From positions 1-7,119 of the forward strand of contig JAQBQC010000549.1 of the NCBI GenBank assembly GCA_028287205.1: 7,119 nt of DNA, written 5' to 3'. This DNA comes from Gemmatimonadota bacterium (GTDB lineage: Bacteria; Gemmatimonadota; Gemmatimonadetes; Gemmatimonadales; Gemmatimonadaceae). Under the pieces are notes generated by a model that was not told the origin of the DNA, ran no database searches, and saw only the letters and a list, made by a program, of their open reading frames with translations. Each line of letters starts with the position of its first letter. Position 1 is the stretch's first letter. The position numbers and the translations under genes are program-made. Shown piece by piece: positions 1 through 6,772 of the stretch.

Positions 1-83
1 ACCATCCCGTTGGCCGCATCCTGTGTCACGACGGTGATGAGGCCGCCGTTCTTGTCGTAGTCCAGACCGGACAGATCAAGCAT
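1..83 (-). CDS. hisI: HisI, phosphoribosyl-AMP cyclohydrolase (N-terminal fragment, cut by window edge)
   Basis: Only the first 27 codons lie in the window. The peptide begins MLDLSGLDYDKNGGLI and continues TVVTQDAANGM. This matches the N-terminus of HisI, where a 'hydrophobic-D-F/Y-x-K-x-G-G-L-[IV]-x-x-V-x-Q-D' stretch precedes the cyclohydrolase core. HisI opens the adenine ring of phosphoribosyl-AMP (third step of the pathway). The start at 83 is chosen because GAGGG (94-90) sits 6 nt upstream; an in-frame ATG at 89 is directly next to that Shine-Dalgarno and is less likely. The gene overlaps the end of hisN by 8 nt, which implies translational coupling. The catalytic and metal-binding residues lie outside the window, so activity cannot be judged. 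Whether a HisE domain is fused at the C-terminus, as in many bacteria, is unknown; hisE is otherwise missing here. Confidence 0.85.
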   Translation of the reverse strand, partial: MLDLSGLDYDKNGGLITVVTQDAANGM

Positions 84-870
84 GTGCATCCCTCGTGATG
101 CCGGTGCCGAGGAGCATCCGTGATTCAGCGGCGACACCCTGATTGGTCGCCACGGCGCTCCCTCCGAACGCAGTGCGCGTCCCCTTCCAATCGGTAAATA
201 TCCCGCCTGCTTCTTCCACGATGGGCATGAGAGCCGCGGCATCCCATGGCGAGACGACTCCGTCGACCATCACCTCAGCCCTCCCTGTAGCGACTAGCAG
301 ATAGCCATAGCAGTCACCCCAGCTTCGGCTCACTGCGGCCTGGCTGGTGAGGTTGCGCCAACCTGCCAGATGCTCCGGGTCGCCCGCAAAGCGCTCGTCG
401 GTGGTCAATACGGTAGCCTCGCTCAAAGTTGCACGCGAGGAGACGCGACATGCGATTCCGTTCCACCAGCATCCGGCGCCGCGAGCAGCAGCGAGTATCT
501 CTCCGAGGGCCGGAAAGTACGCCGCGCCCGCGAGTACGTCGTCGCCCTCGCACAGGGCGACGAGCGTTCCCCACAGCGGCACGCCTCGAACGAACGTTTT
601 CGTGCCATCGATGGGGTCGAGAATCCAGCGGCGCCGGGCACCGGGGCGGGCGATGCCGAGCTCCTCGCCCAGAATGCCGTCGTTCGGAAAACGGCTCTCG
701 ATCCAGCTGCGGGCAGCCTGCTCGGCGCTCCGGTCCGCGATCGTGACGGGGGAGCCATCGGCCTTCGACTCGATCACGAGCGAAGACCTGTAGTAGCCGA
801 GGGCAATATCGCCGGCGACGCGGGCGACTTGCTCCACGGCCGAAACGAGCGACTCGGGCGATTCGCTCAT
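76..870 (-). CDS. hisN: HisN-type histidinol-phosphate phosphatase, inositol-monophosphatase family
   Basis: A 264-residue protein of the Mg2+-dependent inositol-monophosphatase superfamily. The three family motifs are visible: GEELG (68-72), DPIDGTKTF (85-93, metal ligands D85 and D88) and SPWDAAAL (207-214, D210). The TKTFVRGVPLWGT stretch after the second motif resembles HisN-type histidinol-phosphate phosphatases more than SuhB-type inositol phosphatases. From its place inside the his operon I infer that it removes phosphate from L-histidinol phosphate, the step between the HisC and HisD reactions. This also fills a gap, because the hisB gene here lacks the HAD phosphatase domain found in the bifunctional enterobacterial enzyme. 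The ATG at 870 overlaps the hisF stop as ATGA. No clear Shine-Dalgarno precedes it, so re-initiation by the hisF ribosome is likely. No signal peptide is seen, so it should be cytoplasmic. The sequence cannot exclude some activity on other sugar or inositol phosphates. Confidence 0.88.
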   Translation of the reverse strand: MSESPESLVSAVEQVARVAGDIALGYYRSSLVIESKADGSPVTIADRSAEQAARSWIESRFPNDGILGEELGIARPGARRRWILDPIDGTKTFVRGVPLWGTLVALCEGDDVLAGAAYFPALGEILAAARGAGCWWNGIACRVSSRATLSEATVLTTDERFAGDPEHLAGWRNLTSQAAVSRSWGDCYGYLLVATGRAEVMVDGVVSPWDAAALMPIVEEAGGIFTDWKGTRTAFGGSAVATNQGVAAESRMLLGTGITRDAHA

Positions 871-1628
871 GCTACGGCGCGCACGGGAAGCCCGGACGAG
901 GCGAGCAGTTGCTTGATGGCACGTACCGTGGTCGCTTGGTCGTGCAGGATCCCTGCGACGAGCGCGGCATCGGCGCGCCCCGCGTCGAGCACCTCGCGGA
1001 CGTCGCTTGCCGATCCGGCGCCGCCCGAGGCGACCACCGGAACGTCGACCGCCGCCACCACGGCACGCGTGAGCTCCAGATCGTAGCCCGTGCGCGTGCC
1101 GTCACGGTCGATGCTCGTCAGCAGGATCTCACCCGCACCGTGCGCGACGCATTCACGCGCCCACTCCACTGCATCGAGCTCCGTGCGCGTGCGGCCGCCC
1201 CTCGTGTACACGCGCCAGCTGTCGCCGTCGCGTTTTGCATCGATGCTCGCGACGACACATTGCGAACCGAATCGCGCCGCCGACTCCTCGAGCACCGCGG
1301 GACGACTCACCGCGGCGCTGTTGATGCTCACCTTGTCCGCGCCGGCGCGAAGCGCGAGCGACACATCGTCAGCGGACCGAATGCCGCCGCCGAGCGTGAG
1401 CGGAATGAACAATCGCTCCGCAGTTCGGCGCGCGACATCGAGCAGCGTTGCGCGATCATCGGCCGTGGCGGAGATGTCGAGAAAGACGATCTCGTCCGCA
1501 CCCTCGCGCTCGTATCGTGTCGCAAGCTCCACAGGATCGCCAACGTCGCGGAGATGGACGAACTGCTCGCCCTTCACCACACGCGCGCCCTGCACGTCGA
1601 GACAGACCACCACGCGACGAGCGAGCAT
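867..1628 (-). CDS. hisF: HisF, cyclase subunit of imidazole glycerol phosphate synthase
   Basis: A 253-residue (beta/alpha)8-barrel protein, the usual HisF length. It starts MLARRVVVCLDVQGARVVKG; D11 in CLD and D130 in the SIDAKRD stretch (129-135) match the two catalytic aspartates of the family. The phosphate-binding loops LTLGGGIRS (78-86) and VVASGGAGS (198-206) are present, as is TSIDRDGTRTGYD (171-183). HisF uses ammonia channelled from HisH to convert PRFAR into imidazole glycerol phosphate plus AICAR, which feeds purine synthesis. The start is fixed by homology and by GAGGTG (1639-1634) 5 nt upstream. The ATG shares one base with the hisB stop (TGATG). Its partner hisH is two genes upstream rather than adjacent. 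A much longer reading frame extends upstream of this start but only runs through hisB in another phase. Confidence 0.97.
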   Translation of the reverse strand: MLARRVVVCLDVQGARVVKGEQFVHLRDVGDPVELATRYEREGADEIVFLDISATADDRATLLDVARRTAERLFIPLTLGGGIRSADDVSLALRAGADKVSINSAAVSRPAVLEESAARFGSQCVVASIDAKRDGDSWRVYTRGGRTRTELDAVEWARECVAHGAGEILLTSIDRDGTRTGYDLELTRAVVAAVDVPVVASGGAGSASDVREVLDAGRADAALVAGILHDQATTVRAIKQLLASSGLPVRAVA

Positions 1629-2170
1629 CACTTCACCTCGAGGCCGACGGCGCCTTTGGTGCTGAAAACGCCCGTTGCGCTGTCCGCGACCAGCGCCTGC
1701 CGAAGCGATGCGCCGAGCGCCTTGAATGCTGCCTCGACTACATGATGTCTGTCGCGCCCACGAAGTACGCGCACGTGCACCGTCGCGAGCGCGTTGTCGC
1801 TGAAGGAGCGAAACCAGTGATCGTAGAGATCGCTGGGCAGCGGGCCCAGATAGTACGGTCGTCCGCCGAGATCGATCGCGACGTGTACCAGCGCGTCGTC
1901 CATCGGGATGAAGCGATCGCCGTATCGCGCGGCGCGCGGAGGCACCAGCGCCGCGATCGCGGCACCGAGGGCGATGGCGACGTCCTCGATCAAATGATGA
2001 CGCAGATCGCCGCGCGCAGTCAGCGTGAGATCGAACGACGCGTAGCGCGCCAGCGTCACGAGCATGTGGTCGAGAAACGGAATCGTCGTATCGATCTTCG
2101 ACACGCCGGATCCGGGCACCACCTCGACGCGAATCTGAGTCTCTCGCGTGTCCCGAACGACGATCGTCAT
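1628..2170 (-). CDS. hisB: HisB, imidazoleglycerol-phosphate dehydratase (monofunctional)
   Basis: A 180-residue protein, slightly shorter than the usual 190-200 for this enzyme, which removes water from imidazole glycerol phosphate to give imidazole acetol phosphate using paired manganese ions. Family landmarks in order are PFLDHML (31-37), HHLIED (58-63), RPYYLG (104-109), DHWFRSF (117-123), GRDRHHVVEAAFK (138-150) and STKG (170-173). The second His-His-x-x-Glu motif fits the family signature. The first reads GDLRHHLIED, where most homologues have a longer GDLxxDDHHTxED, so about three residues including the paired acids are missing. The ATG at 2170 is chosen because CAGGAG (2184-2179) lies 8 nt upstream. 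No HAD phosphatase domain is present, in line with a separate hisN. The stop overlaps hisF (TGATG). The 16 nt gap to hisA is bridged by a 7-codon ORF described separately. Confidence 0.93.
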   Translation of the reverse strand: MTIVVRDTRETQIRVEVVPGSGVSKIDTTIPFLDHMLVTLARYASFDLTLTARGDLRHHLIEDVAIALGAAIAALVPPRAARYGDRFIPMDDALVHVAIDLGGRPYYLGPLPSDLYDHWFRSFSDNALATVHVRVLRGRDRHHVVEAAFKALGASLRQALVADSATGVFSTKGAVGLEVK

Positions 2171-2190
2171 GTGCCATGCTCCTGTGTCAT
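2167..2190 (-). CDS. Possible 7-codon relay ORF between hisA and hisB
   Basis: The ATG at 2190-2188 overlaps the hisA stop (ATGA). The frame reads Met-Thr-Gln-Glu-His-Gly-Thr and stops at TGA 2169-2167, which overlaps the hisB ATG, again as ATGA. The hisB Shine-Dalgarno CAGGAG lies inside it. The two junctions share the 7-mer ACATGAC. The arrangement would let a ribosome ending hisA re-initiate and be delivered to the hisB start. It may be chance: the ORF is very short and the hisB site looks strong enough on its own. No function is claimed for the peptide. Confidence 0.25.
   Translation of the reverse strand: MTQEHGT
2179..2184 (-). promoter_or_regulatory. Ribosome binding site that fixes the hisB start
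   Basis: CAGGAG is read on the minus strand, 8 nt before the ATG at 2170. It is one of the better Shine-Dalgarno matches in the operon and supports ATG 2170 over upstream extensions of the same frame, which run back through the end of hisA. Confidence 0.7.
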
Positions 2191-2900
2191 GTTGCAAACT
2201 CCTCGGCCACCGATCGCGCATCGAGGGCGCCCGTGTAGAGTGCCATTCCGATCACCGCGGCGGCGATGCCGCGATCGGCGAGCTCGCGGAGGTCATTGAG
2301 GCTCGAGATGCCGCCCGACGCGATCACCGGATGCACCGACAGCTCGGCAACATCCTCCATGAGAAAGAGATCCGTGCCCGCGAGCTGTCCCTCGCGATGC
2401 ACGGCGGTGACGAGAACGCCGCCGAGCGGGATGTCGTTCAGCTGCTCGACGACATCGAGCACCGTGCGCGACAGCGTGCGCGCCCATCCGCGCGTCACGA
2501 TCTGCCGCTCTCGGACATCCGCCGCGACGATCAGCTGACCCGGGAACGATGACGCGGTGCCGGCGAGCCACTCGGGCTCCTCGAGCGCACGTGTGCCGAG
2601 CACGATCCACGACGCGCCTTCCTGGAGCAGACGCTCGATCGTATCGCCACTCCGAATGCCGCCGCCCACCTGTATGGCTGCGGGGACTTCGCCGAGAATG
2701 TCTCGCACGATCGAGGCGTTGTCCCCGCGTCCGGTTGCCGCGTCGAGATCGACAACGTGCAGCCGATGAAAGCCGGAACGTGCCCATGTGCGCGCGACCT
2801 CGAGAGGATTGTCGAGCCGCACCGGCTCGTTCGCGTACGAGCCGCCAACGAGCTGCACGCACGCACCCTCGCGCAGATCCACCGCGGGGATCGCGATCAT
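2187..2900 (-). CDS. hisA: HisA, ProFAR isomerase
   Basis: A 237-residue (beta/alpha)8-barrel protein, normal for HisA, which performs the Amadori isomerisation of ProFAR to PRFAR. The N-terminus MIAIPAVDLREG carries the conserved Asp at position 8, and AADVRER (126-132) carries D128, aligning with the second catalytic Asp of the family. Phosphate-binding loops are QVGGGIRSG (77-85) and VIASGGISS (192-200). The usual RDGT stretch after the sixth strand is replaced: TAVHREGQ (165-172) has Glu at 170 and Gln at 172 where homologues commonly have Asp and Thr. The ATG at 2900 overlaps the hisH stop (ATGA). AGG about 7 nt upstream is a modest Shine-Dalgarno. HisA and HisF share the fold, but the RPVGG-type and SIDAKRD differences and the neighbouring complete hisF make the assignment clear. 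Dual HisA/TrpF activity cannot be judged by eye. Confidence 0.95.
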   Translation of the reverse strand: MIAIPAVDLREGACVQLVGGSYANEPVRLDNPLEVARTWARSGFHRLHVVDLDAATGRGDNASIVRDILGEVPAAIQVGGGIRSGDTIERLLQEGASWIVLGTRALEEPEWLAGTASSFPGQLIVAADVRERQIVTRGWARTLSRTVLDVVEQLNDIPLGGVLVTAVHREGQLAGTDLFLMEDVAELSVHPVIASGGISSLNDLRELADRGIAAAVIGMALYTGALDARSVAEEFAT

Positions 2901-3493
2901 TGCGCCGCCTCGCGTAGAAATGCGCGCACGAGCTCGACACCGGGTGCGGAGCTCTTTTCCGGGTGGAATTGCACGCCCACGGTCCGTCCCTCGCGCACGA
3001 GCGCGGGGAACCGAGCGATTCCGTGCGTGCTCCACGCGTGCACGCAGCTGTCATCATCCGGCCGACAGACGTAGCTGTTCGCGTAATACGCGGTGGCGAG
3101 TGGCGCGGCGTCGAGCAGCGGATCATCGCCATTCTCGATGGTGTTCCAGCCGATCTGCGGAACGCGGCCTCCTTCGAGTCGACGCACGCGACCTGGGAAG
3201 ATGCCGAGTCCAGCGCCCGCGCCTTCATCACTGCCATCGAAAAGGAGCTGCATTCCCAGGCAGATGCCAAGGCATGGAAGTCCATCGCGCAACGCGCTGC
3301 GCATATCGGCGAGCCCGCTTGCCATGCGCGACGCCGCATGCCCGAACGCTCCGACGCCGGGGAGCACGAGCGCATCCGTGCGCGCGGCGTGCGACGGATC
3401 GGTCTCGATCTCGACGCGCGCGCCGTCGTGCTCGAGTGTCTTGATCAACGAGTGGAGATTCCCTGCCCCGTAGTCGAACACGCTCACCCTCAC
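2897..3493 (-). CDS. hisH: HisH, glutaminase subunit of imidazole glycerol phosphate synthase
   Basis: A 198-residue class I glutamine amidotransferase. It hydrolyses glutamine and passes ammonia to HisF. The triad is visible: Cys78 in the nucleophile elbow CLGICLGMQ (74-82), and His177 and Glu179 in QFHPEKS (175-181). DYGAGNLHS (7-15) and LPGVGAFG (44-51) are typical HisH stretches, and the length matches the family. The start is placed at GTG 3493, whose GTGA overlaps the hisDC stop exactly as hisDC overlaps hisG; GTG 3487 in the same frame is the alternative and would remove two residues. There is no good Shine-Dalgarno, so coupling to hisDC translation is likely. The open frame continues upstream inside hisDC but that part is a shadow. 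Confidence 0.95.
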   Translation of the reverse strand: MRVSVFDYGAGNLHSLIKTLEHDGARVEIETDPSHAARTDALVLPGVGAFGHAASRMASGLADMRSALRDGLPCLGICLGMQLLFDGSDEGAGAGLGIFPGRVRRLEGGRVPQIGWNTIENGDDPLLDAAPLATAYYANSYVCRPDDDSCVHAWSTHGIARFPALVREGRTVGVQFHPEKSSAPGVELVRAFLREAAQ

Positions 3494-5883
3494 GGTTGCA
3501 CCGCGTTGCGAAGCGCCTGAAGCGCGGTGTCCATCATCGGCCACGGCGCGACTGTGATGCGCACGCCGTCGCCAATGCCACACAGCCTCTGGAACGGCCG
3601 CACCGCAACGCCGGCGGCACGCATGTGTCCCGCCACAGCAGCGGCATCCGCCACCGGGACGAGTACGAAGTTCGCATCGGACGGTAACGATGGAATCCCC
3701 GCTGCGGCGAGCGCCGCTCTGAAACGGGTGCGACTCTCCTTCGCTGCCGCGACATGCGTACGAACCCATTCGCGATCGTCGCGAAGGGCTGCGAGCGCCG
3801 CGCGCTCCGCAACTCCGCTGGTCATGTAGGGACCGCGCGCTTTTTCTATCTGCGTAATCGTCGATGCCGCCGCCGCGGCGTAGCCAATGCGCAGACCGGC
3901 AAGCCCGAATGCCTTCGACATCGTGCGCGTGACGATGAGCGTCGGGTGGCGCGGCGCTTCTGCAAGCCATCCATCGCCCGCGAACTCCGCGTACGCCTCG
4001 TCGAGTACGACGATGCCGGCGGCGTGCTCGAGGAGGCGCATGATTCCCGCGCGCGGGAGCGCGACTCCGGTGGGATTGTTGGGCGAGCAGAGATAGATGA
4101 TGCGCGCGCGCGTGGCGAGCAGCGCGTCGATGTTCACAGAGTGCGGATCCGGTGTCGCCACGGGCACGGCGACGAGCCCGTTCATCTGCGCCCAGATCGG
4201 TAGCATCCCGAAGGTCGGATCCGGATACGCCAGCTTGTCGCCCGGCTCGGCGAACGCGCGGATCGCGGAGTCGAGAATGTCATCGGATCCGCAGCCGGTC
4301 GCGATCTCCTCCGCCCGAACGCCGGCGTATTCCGCGAGCGCGACCTTGAGCTCGGGTGTGTAGACCGACGGGTATCGCGTGACCCTCTCTGCACCAACGT
4401 TCCGCAGCGCGTGCTCGGCCGATGGCGGTGCTCCCCAGCGATTCGTGTTGTCGCTGAGGTCGAGCGCGCAGGGCGCACGATTCGGCTCGTAGAGCGAGAG
4501 ATCGCGAAACGTCGCGCGCGCACGCGGGGTCGAGCGCGGTGCACGCTCGCCACCCCCCTCACCACTTCCCTTCCCCGCGCGCGCGCCATCACTCCCTGCG
4601 CCTCGCGCCGCCGCCGCATGCGCCGGCAGTCCCTCCGCCGCGGCCAGCGTCGCGACGCTCGCGGCGAGATCGGATGCGGCAGCGGGCGACACGCGCTGAT
4701 AGGTTGTCCAGCGCACGAAGTCGAGCGTAGACAGCCCCGAGTACGAGCGCGCGAGCCCGCCCGTGGGCAGCACATGGTTCGCGCCCGTCATGTAGTCGCC
4801 GAAAGCAACGGAGCTGGTAGCGCCGAGGAACACAGTGCCGGCGTTGCGAATGCGCTCGAGGGCCACGTCGGGATCGCGCAACGCGAGCATCAGATGTTCG
4901 GGCGCGTACTCGTTCGCGAATGCGATCGCGCGCTCGAGCGATGCATCCCAGAGTAGAGCGCCGCGCGTTGCGAGCGATTCGGCGATGATCGCGCGGCGTG
5001 GCTCGATCGCGAGCATTGATTCGAGAGCCATTCCGATCGCGGCTGCGACCGACTCGTTGAGCGCGATCGCGACGACCGCAGCGCGCGGGTCGTGCTCCGC
5101 CTGCGCGAGCATCTCCTTCGCCACGGATTCGGCGCTTGCCGAATCATCGGCGATGACCAGCAGCTCGCTCGGTCCCGCCGGCGAATCGATGCTCGTGATT
5201 CCCGAGACCTGAAGCTTCGCCTCCGCGACGTAGGCATTCCCCGGTCCGACGATGCGGCGAACGGACGCGATCGACTGCGTGCCGTACGCCATAGCCGCGA
5301 TCGCGCCGGCGCCGCCGATCGCATAGACCTCGTCCACTCCCGCGATCTCCGCGGCGGCGAGCACGATCGCGGAGGGAGCGCCGTCGGGGCCCGGCGGCGA
5401 GCACAGAATCACGCGTGGTACTCCCGCGACGCGCGCGGGTATGGCACCCATCAGCACACTGCTCGGATACGCAGCTCGGCCACCGGGCGCGTAGACGCCG
5501 ACGGAATCGAGTGGGTCGGGCCGGCGGCCCACGAGCACGCCCGGCTGTACCTCGACCTCGGCGGCAAGCGGCAGAAAGGTGCGGTGCACGACCTCGATGT
5601 TGCCGGCTGCACGCTCGAGCGAGTGGCGGACCGTTGGCTCGAGCCCCGAAAGCGCCTGCACGCGCAGCTCACGGGGCACCTCCAGCGCGCGCAGCGTAGC
5701 CCCGTCGAACTCAGCAGCGAGTGAAAGGAGCGCGGCGTCACCCTGATTACGTACCTGCTGGATGATGGCGGCCGTACGATTTCGTACGACAGTGTTCGCC
5801 GACGTAGAGCGATCAGCGAGCTCGACCTTATCTGCGGCTGTCAGGTCCGAAAGACTTCCCCGCCAACGGAAGAGCTCGCTCAC
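3490..5883 (-). CDS. hisDC: HisD-HisC fusion: histidinol dehydrogenase plus histidinol-phosphate aminotransferase
   Basis: One 797-residue frame holds two whole enzymes. Residues 1 to about 425 are HisD, the zinc enzyme that oxidises histidinol to histidine with NAD+. The family signature runs from I232 to H264 and includes SPAGPSELL. Q261, H264, D363 and H422 fit the zinc ligands, and E329-H330 the catalytic pair. Residues 424-460 form a Gly/Ala/Arg/Ser-rich linker. Residues about 470-797 are HisC, a fold-type I PLP aminotransferase: SPNNPTG (600-606), D628, Y631, PLP lysine K657 in TMSKAFGLAGLRIGY (654-668), and R775 near the end. The GTG start at 5883 overlaps the hisG stop (GTGA), and GAAAGG (5897-5892) sits 8 nt upstream. 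The last in-frame ATG, GTG or TTG before the HisC core is the GTG of V398, inside HisD, so HisC has no evident start of its own. The two activities are separated in the pathway by HisN. Confidence 0.95.
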   Translation of the reverse strand: MSELFRWRGSLSDLTAADKVELADRSTSANTVVRNRTAAIIQQVRNQGDAALLSLAAEFDGATLRALEVPRELRVQALSGLEPTVRHSLERAAGNIEVVHRTFLPLAAEVEVQPGVLVGRRPDPLDSVGVYAPGGRAAYPSSVLMGAIPARVAGVPRVILCSPPGPDGAPSAIVLAAAEIAGVDEVYAIGGAGAIAAMAYGTQSIASVRRIVGPGNAYVAEAKLQVSGITSIDSPAGPSELLVIADDSASAESVAKEMLAQAEHDPRAAVVAIALNESVAAAIGMALESMLAIEPRRAIIAESLATRGALLWDASLERAIAFANEYAPEHLMLALRDPDVALERIRNAGTVFLGATSSVAFGDYMTGANHVLPTGGLARSYSGLSTLDFVRWTTYQRVSPAAASDLAASVATLAAAEGLPAHAAAARGAGSDGARAGKGSGEGGGERAPRSTPRARATFRDLSLYEPNRAPCALDLSDNTNRWGAPPSAEHALRNVGAERVTRYPSVYTPELKVALAEYAGVRAEEIATGCGSDDILDSAIRAFAEPGDKLAYPDPTFGMLPIWAQMNGLVAVPVATPDPHSVNIDALLATRARIIYLCSPNNPTGVALPRAGIMRLLEHAAGIVVLDEAYAEFAGDGWLAEAPRHPTLIVTRTMSKAFGLAGLRIGYAAAAASTITQIEKARGPYMTSGVAERAALAALRDDREWVRTHVAAAKESRTRFRAALAAAGIPSLPSDANFVLVPVADAAAVAGHMRAAGVAVRPFQRLCGIGDGVRITVAPWPMMDTALQALRNAVQP
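4510..4614 (-). other. Low-complexity interdomain linker of HisDC
   Basis: Codons 424-458 encode a Gly/Ala/Arg/Ser-rich, probably disordered tether after the last HisD zinc ligand (H422) and before the HisC core. The DNA is simple in composition: the plus strand carries an alternating CG run and a C6 tract, which is a G6 run in the mRNA. The reading frame stays open through it. The composition contrasts with the ordered domains on either side and marks the fusion joint. Confidence 0.75.
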
Positions 5884-6737
5884 GGCATTAACCTTTCAAT
5901 GCGCGTCACAAGGATGCCCTGCGCTCCCAGCGCCTTGAGGTCGGCCACGGTCCGATAGATCGCGGACTGCGCAACTACTGCGTGGACGGCCACATACGTG
6001 CCCCCATCGAGGATGTCGATCACCGTCGGGCCATTCACTCCGGGCATCACCCGCCGCGCGCTCTCCAACGATTCGCGCGGCACATTGGCCATGACGTATC
6101 GCTTGTCACGCGCCCGAAGCACGCTCGACAGTGCCTCTGCGAGCTCATCGGCGGAGCGCGCAGCTTGCGCCGTGGGAGTTGGCGAGCAGATCAGGCGGGC
6201 GCTCGACTCGAGCACCGTCGCCACCTCGTGGAGCTGGTGCACGCGAAGCGTCGATCCCGAAGACGTCAGATCCACGATGATGTCCGCGATTCCCAAATGC
6301 GGAGCGATCTCCGTTGCTCCCGAGACGGGGACGATCGTCACCGTCTTCCCTGCTTTCTCGAAGAACTGATGCGCGAGATGCGGAAACACCGTCGCGACAC
6401 GCGGCGAGCCCACCAGGTCGCTCATCGTCGCTATCCCGCTGTCATCGCGCGCAGCCACGACGAGCCGGCACCCTCCGAACTCGAGGTCGAGCAACATGCC
6501 GAGCTCACGCTGCGACTCGCAGACGAGATCCCATCCCGTTACGCCGACGTCCGCCGCCCCATCGGCCACGAACTCGGGAATATCCTTTGCGCGCACCAGG
6601 ATGGCTTCGAACTCGCCGCCCAGCGACGCGACGAGCGCACGCTCGCCTCGCGCGCGCACCTCGAGCCCGGCATCGCCGAAGAGCTCGCGCACATCCTCGG
6701 CCAGTCGACCCTTGTTCGGCAACGCCACTCTCAGCAT
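5880..6737 (-). CDS. hisG: HisG, ATP phosphoribosyltransferase (long form)
   Basis: A 285-residue protein catalysing the first, committed step: ATP plus PRPP to phosphoribosyl-ATP. The N-terminus MLRVALPNKGRLAED is typical. The family signature spans E143 to L164, including GIADIIVDLTSSGSTL (149-164), whose DLTSSGSTL part binds the PRPP phosphates. RAKDIPEFVADGAADVGVTG (49-68) is also characteristic. At 285 residues it is the long form: after the catalytic domains there is a C-terminal stretch of about 75 residues ending ILVTRIERLMP, expected to be the ACT-like domain that binds histidine for feedback inhibition. A HisZ partner is therefore not needed. The ATG at 6737 has GGAGGG (6749-6744) 6 nt upstream. 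It is the first structural gene after the attenuator, and its stop overlaps the hisDC start (GTGA). Confidence 0.97.
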   Translation of the reverse strand: MLRVALPNKGRLAEDVRELFGDAGLEVRARGERALVASLGGEFEAILVRAKDIPEFVADGAADVGVTGWDLVCESQRELGMLLDLEFGGCRLVVAARDDSGIATMSDLVGSPRVATVFPHLAHQFFEKAGKTVTIVPVSGATEIAPHLGIADIIVDLTSSGSTLRVHQLHEVATVLESSARLICSPTPTAQAARSADELAEALSSVLRARDKRYVMANVPRESLESARRVMPGVNGPTVIDILDGGTYVAVHAVVAQSAIYRTVADLKALGAQGILVTRIERLMP

Positions 6738-6772
6738 TCCTCGCCCTCCAGCACAGACATTTCGTTTGTCAT
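6731..6772 (-). CDS. Possible 13-codon upstream ORF overlapping the hisG start
   Basis: A short frame starts at ATG 6772, 5 nt after a GGAG, and encodes 13 residues (begins MTNEMSVLEG, ends EEC). It stops at TGA 6733-6731, just inside hisG, so its last codons overlap the hisG ATG. It lies between the attenuator hairpin and hisG, so it would be translated only on read-through transcripts and could couple to hisG. The ATG is the 3' arm of a 6-bp inverted repeat (TGTCAT 6789-6784 with ATGACA 6772-6767). Nothing shows that it is conserved or translated. Confidence 0.25.
   Translation of the reverse strand: MTNEMSVLEGEEC

Noticed and set aside
867..2177. A 436-codon frame suggesting an N-terminal extension of HisF
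   Set aside because: The first part runs through hisB out of phase and looks like shuffled Arg-rich sequence. HisF proper begins at the canonical MLARR start with a Shine-Dalgarno.
909..2299. Long plus-strand open frames antisense to hisF and hisB (for example 909-1745 and 1448-2299)
   Set aside because: Their translations are rich in Arg, Ala and Cys with no recognisable family motif, and the minus strand carries clear HisF and HisB. Long antisense frames are expected in GC-rich DNA.
2897..3970. Extension of HisH into a 357-residue protein
   Set aside because: The extra N-terminal part is the wrong phase of the HisC coding region. The GTG at 3493 gives a normal 198-residue HisH and repeats the GTGA overlap seen elsewhere.
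3700..5400. Frequent GCGATCGC-like octamers, as in cyanobacterial HIP1 sites
   Set aside because: They fall in coding sequence where Ala-Ile-Ala or similar codons give GCGATCGCG in GC-rich DNA. No regular spacing or intergenic enrichment is seen.
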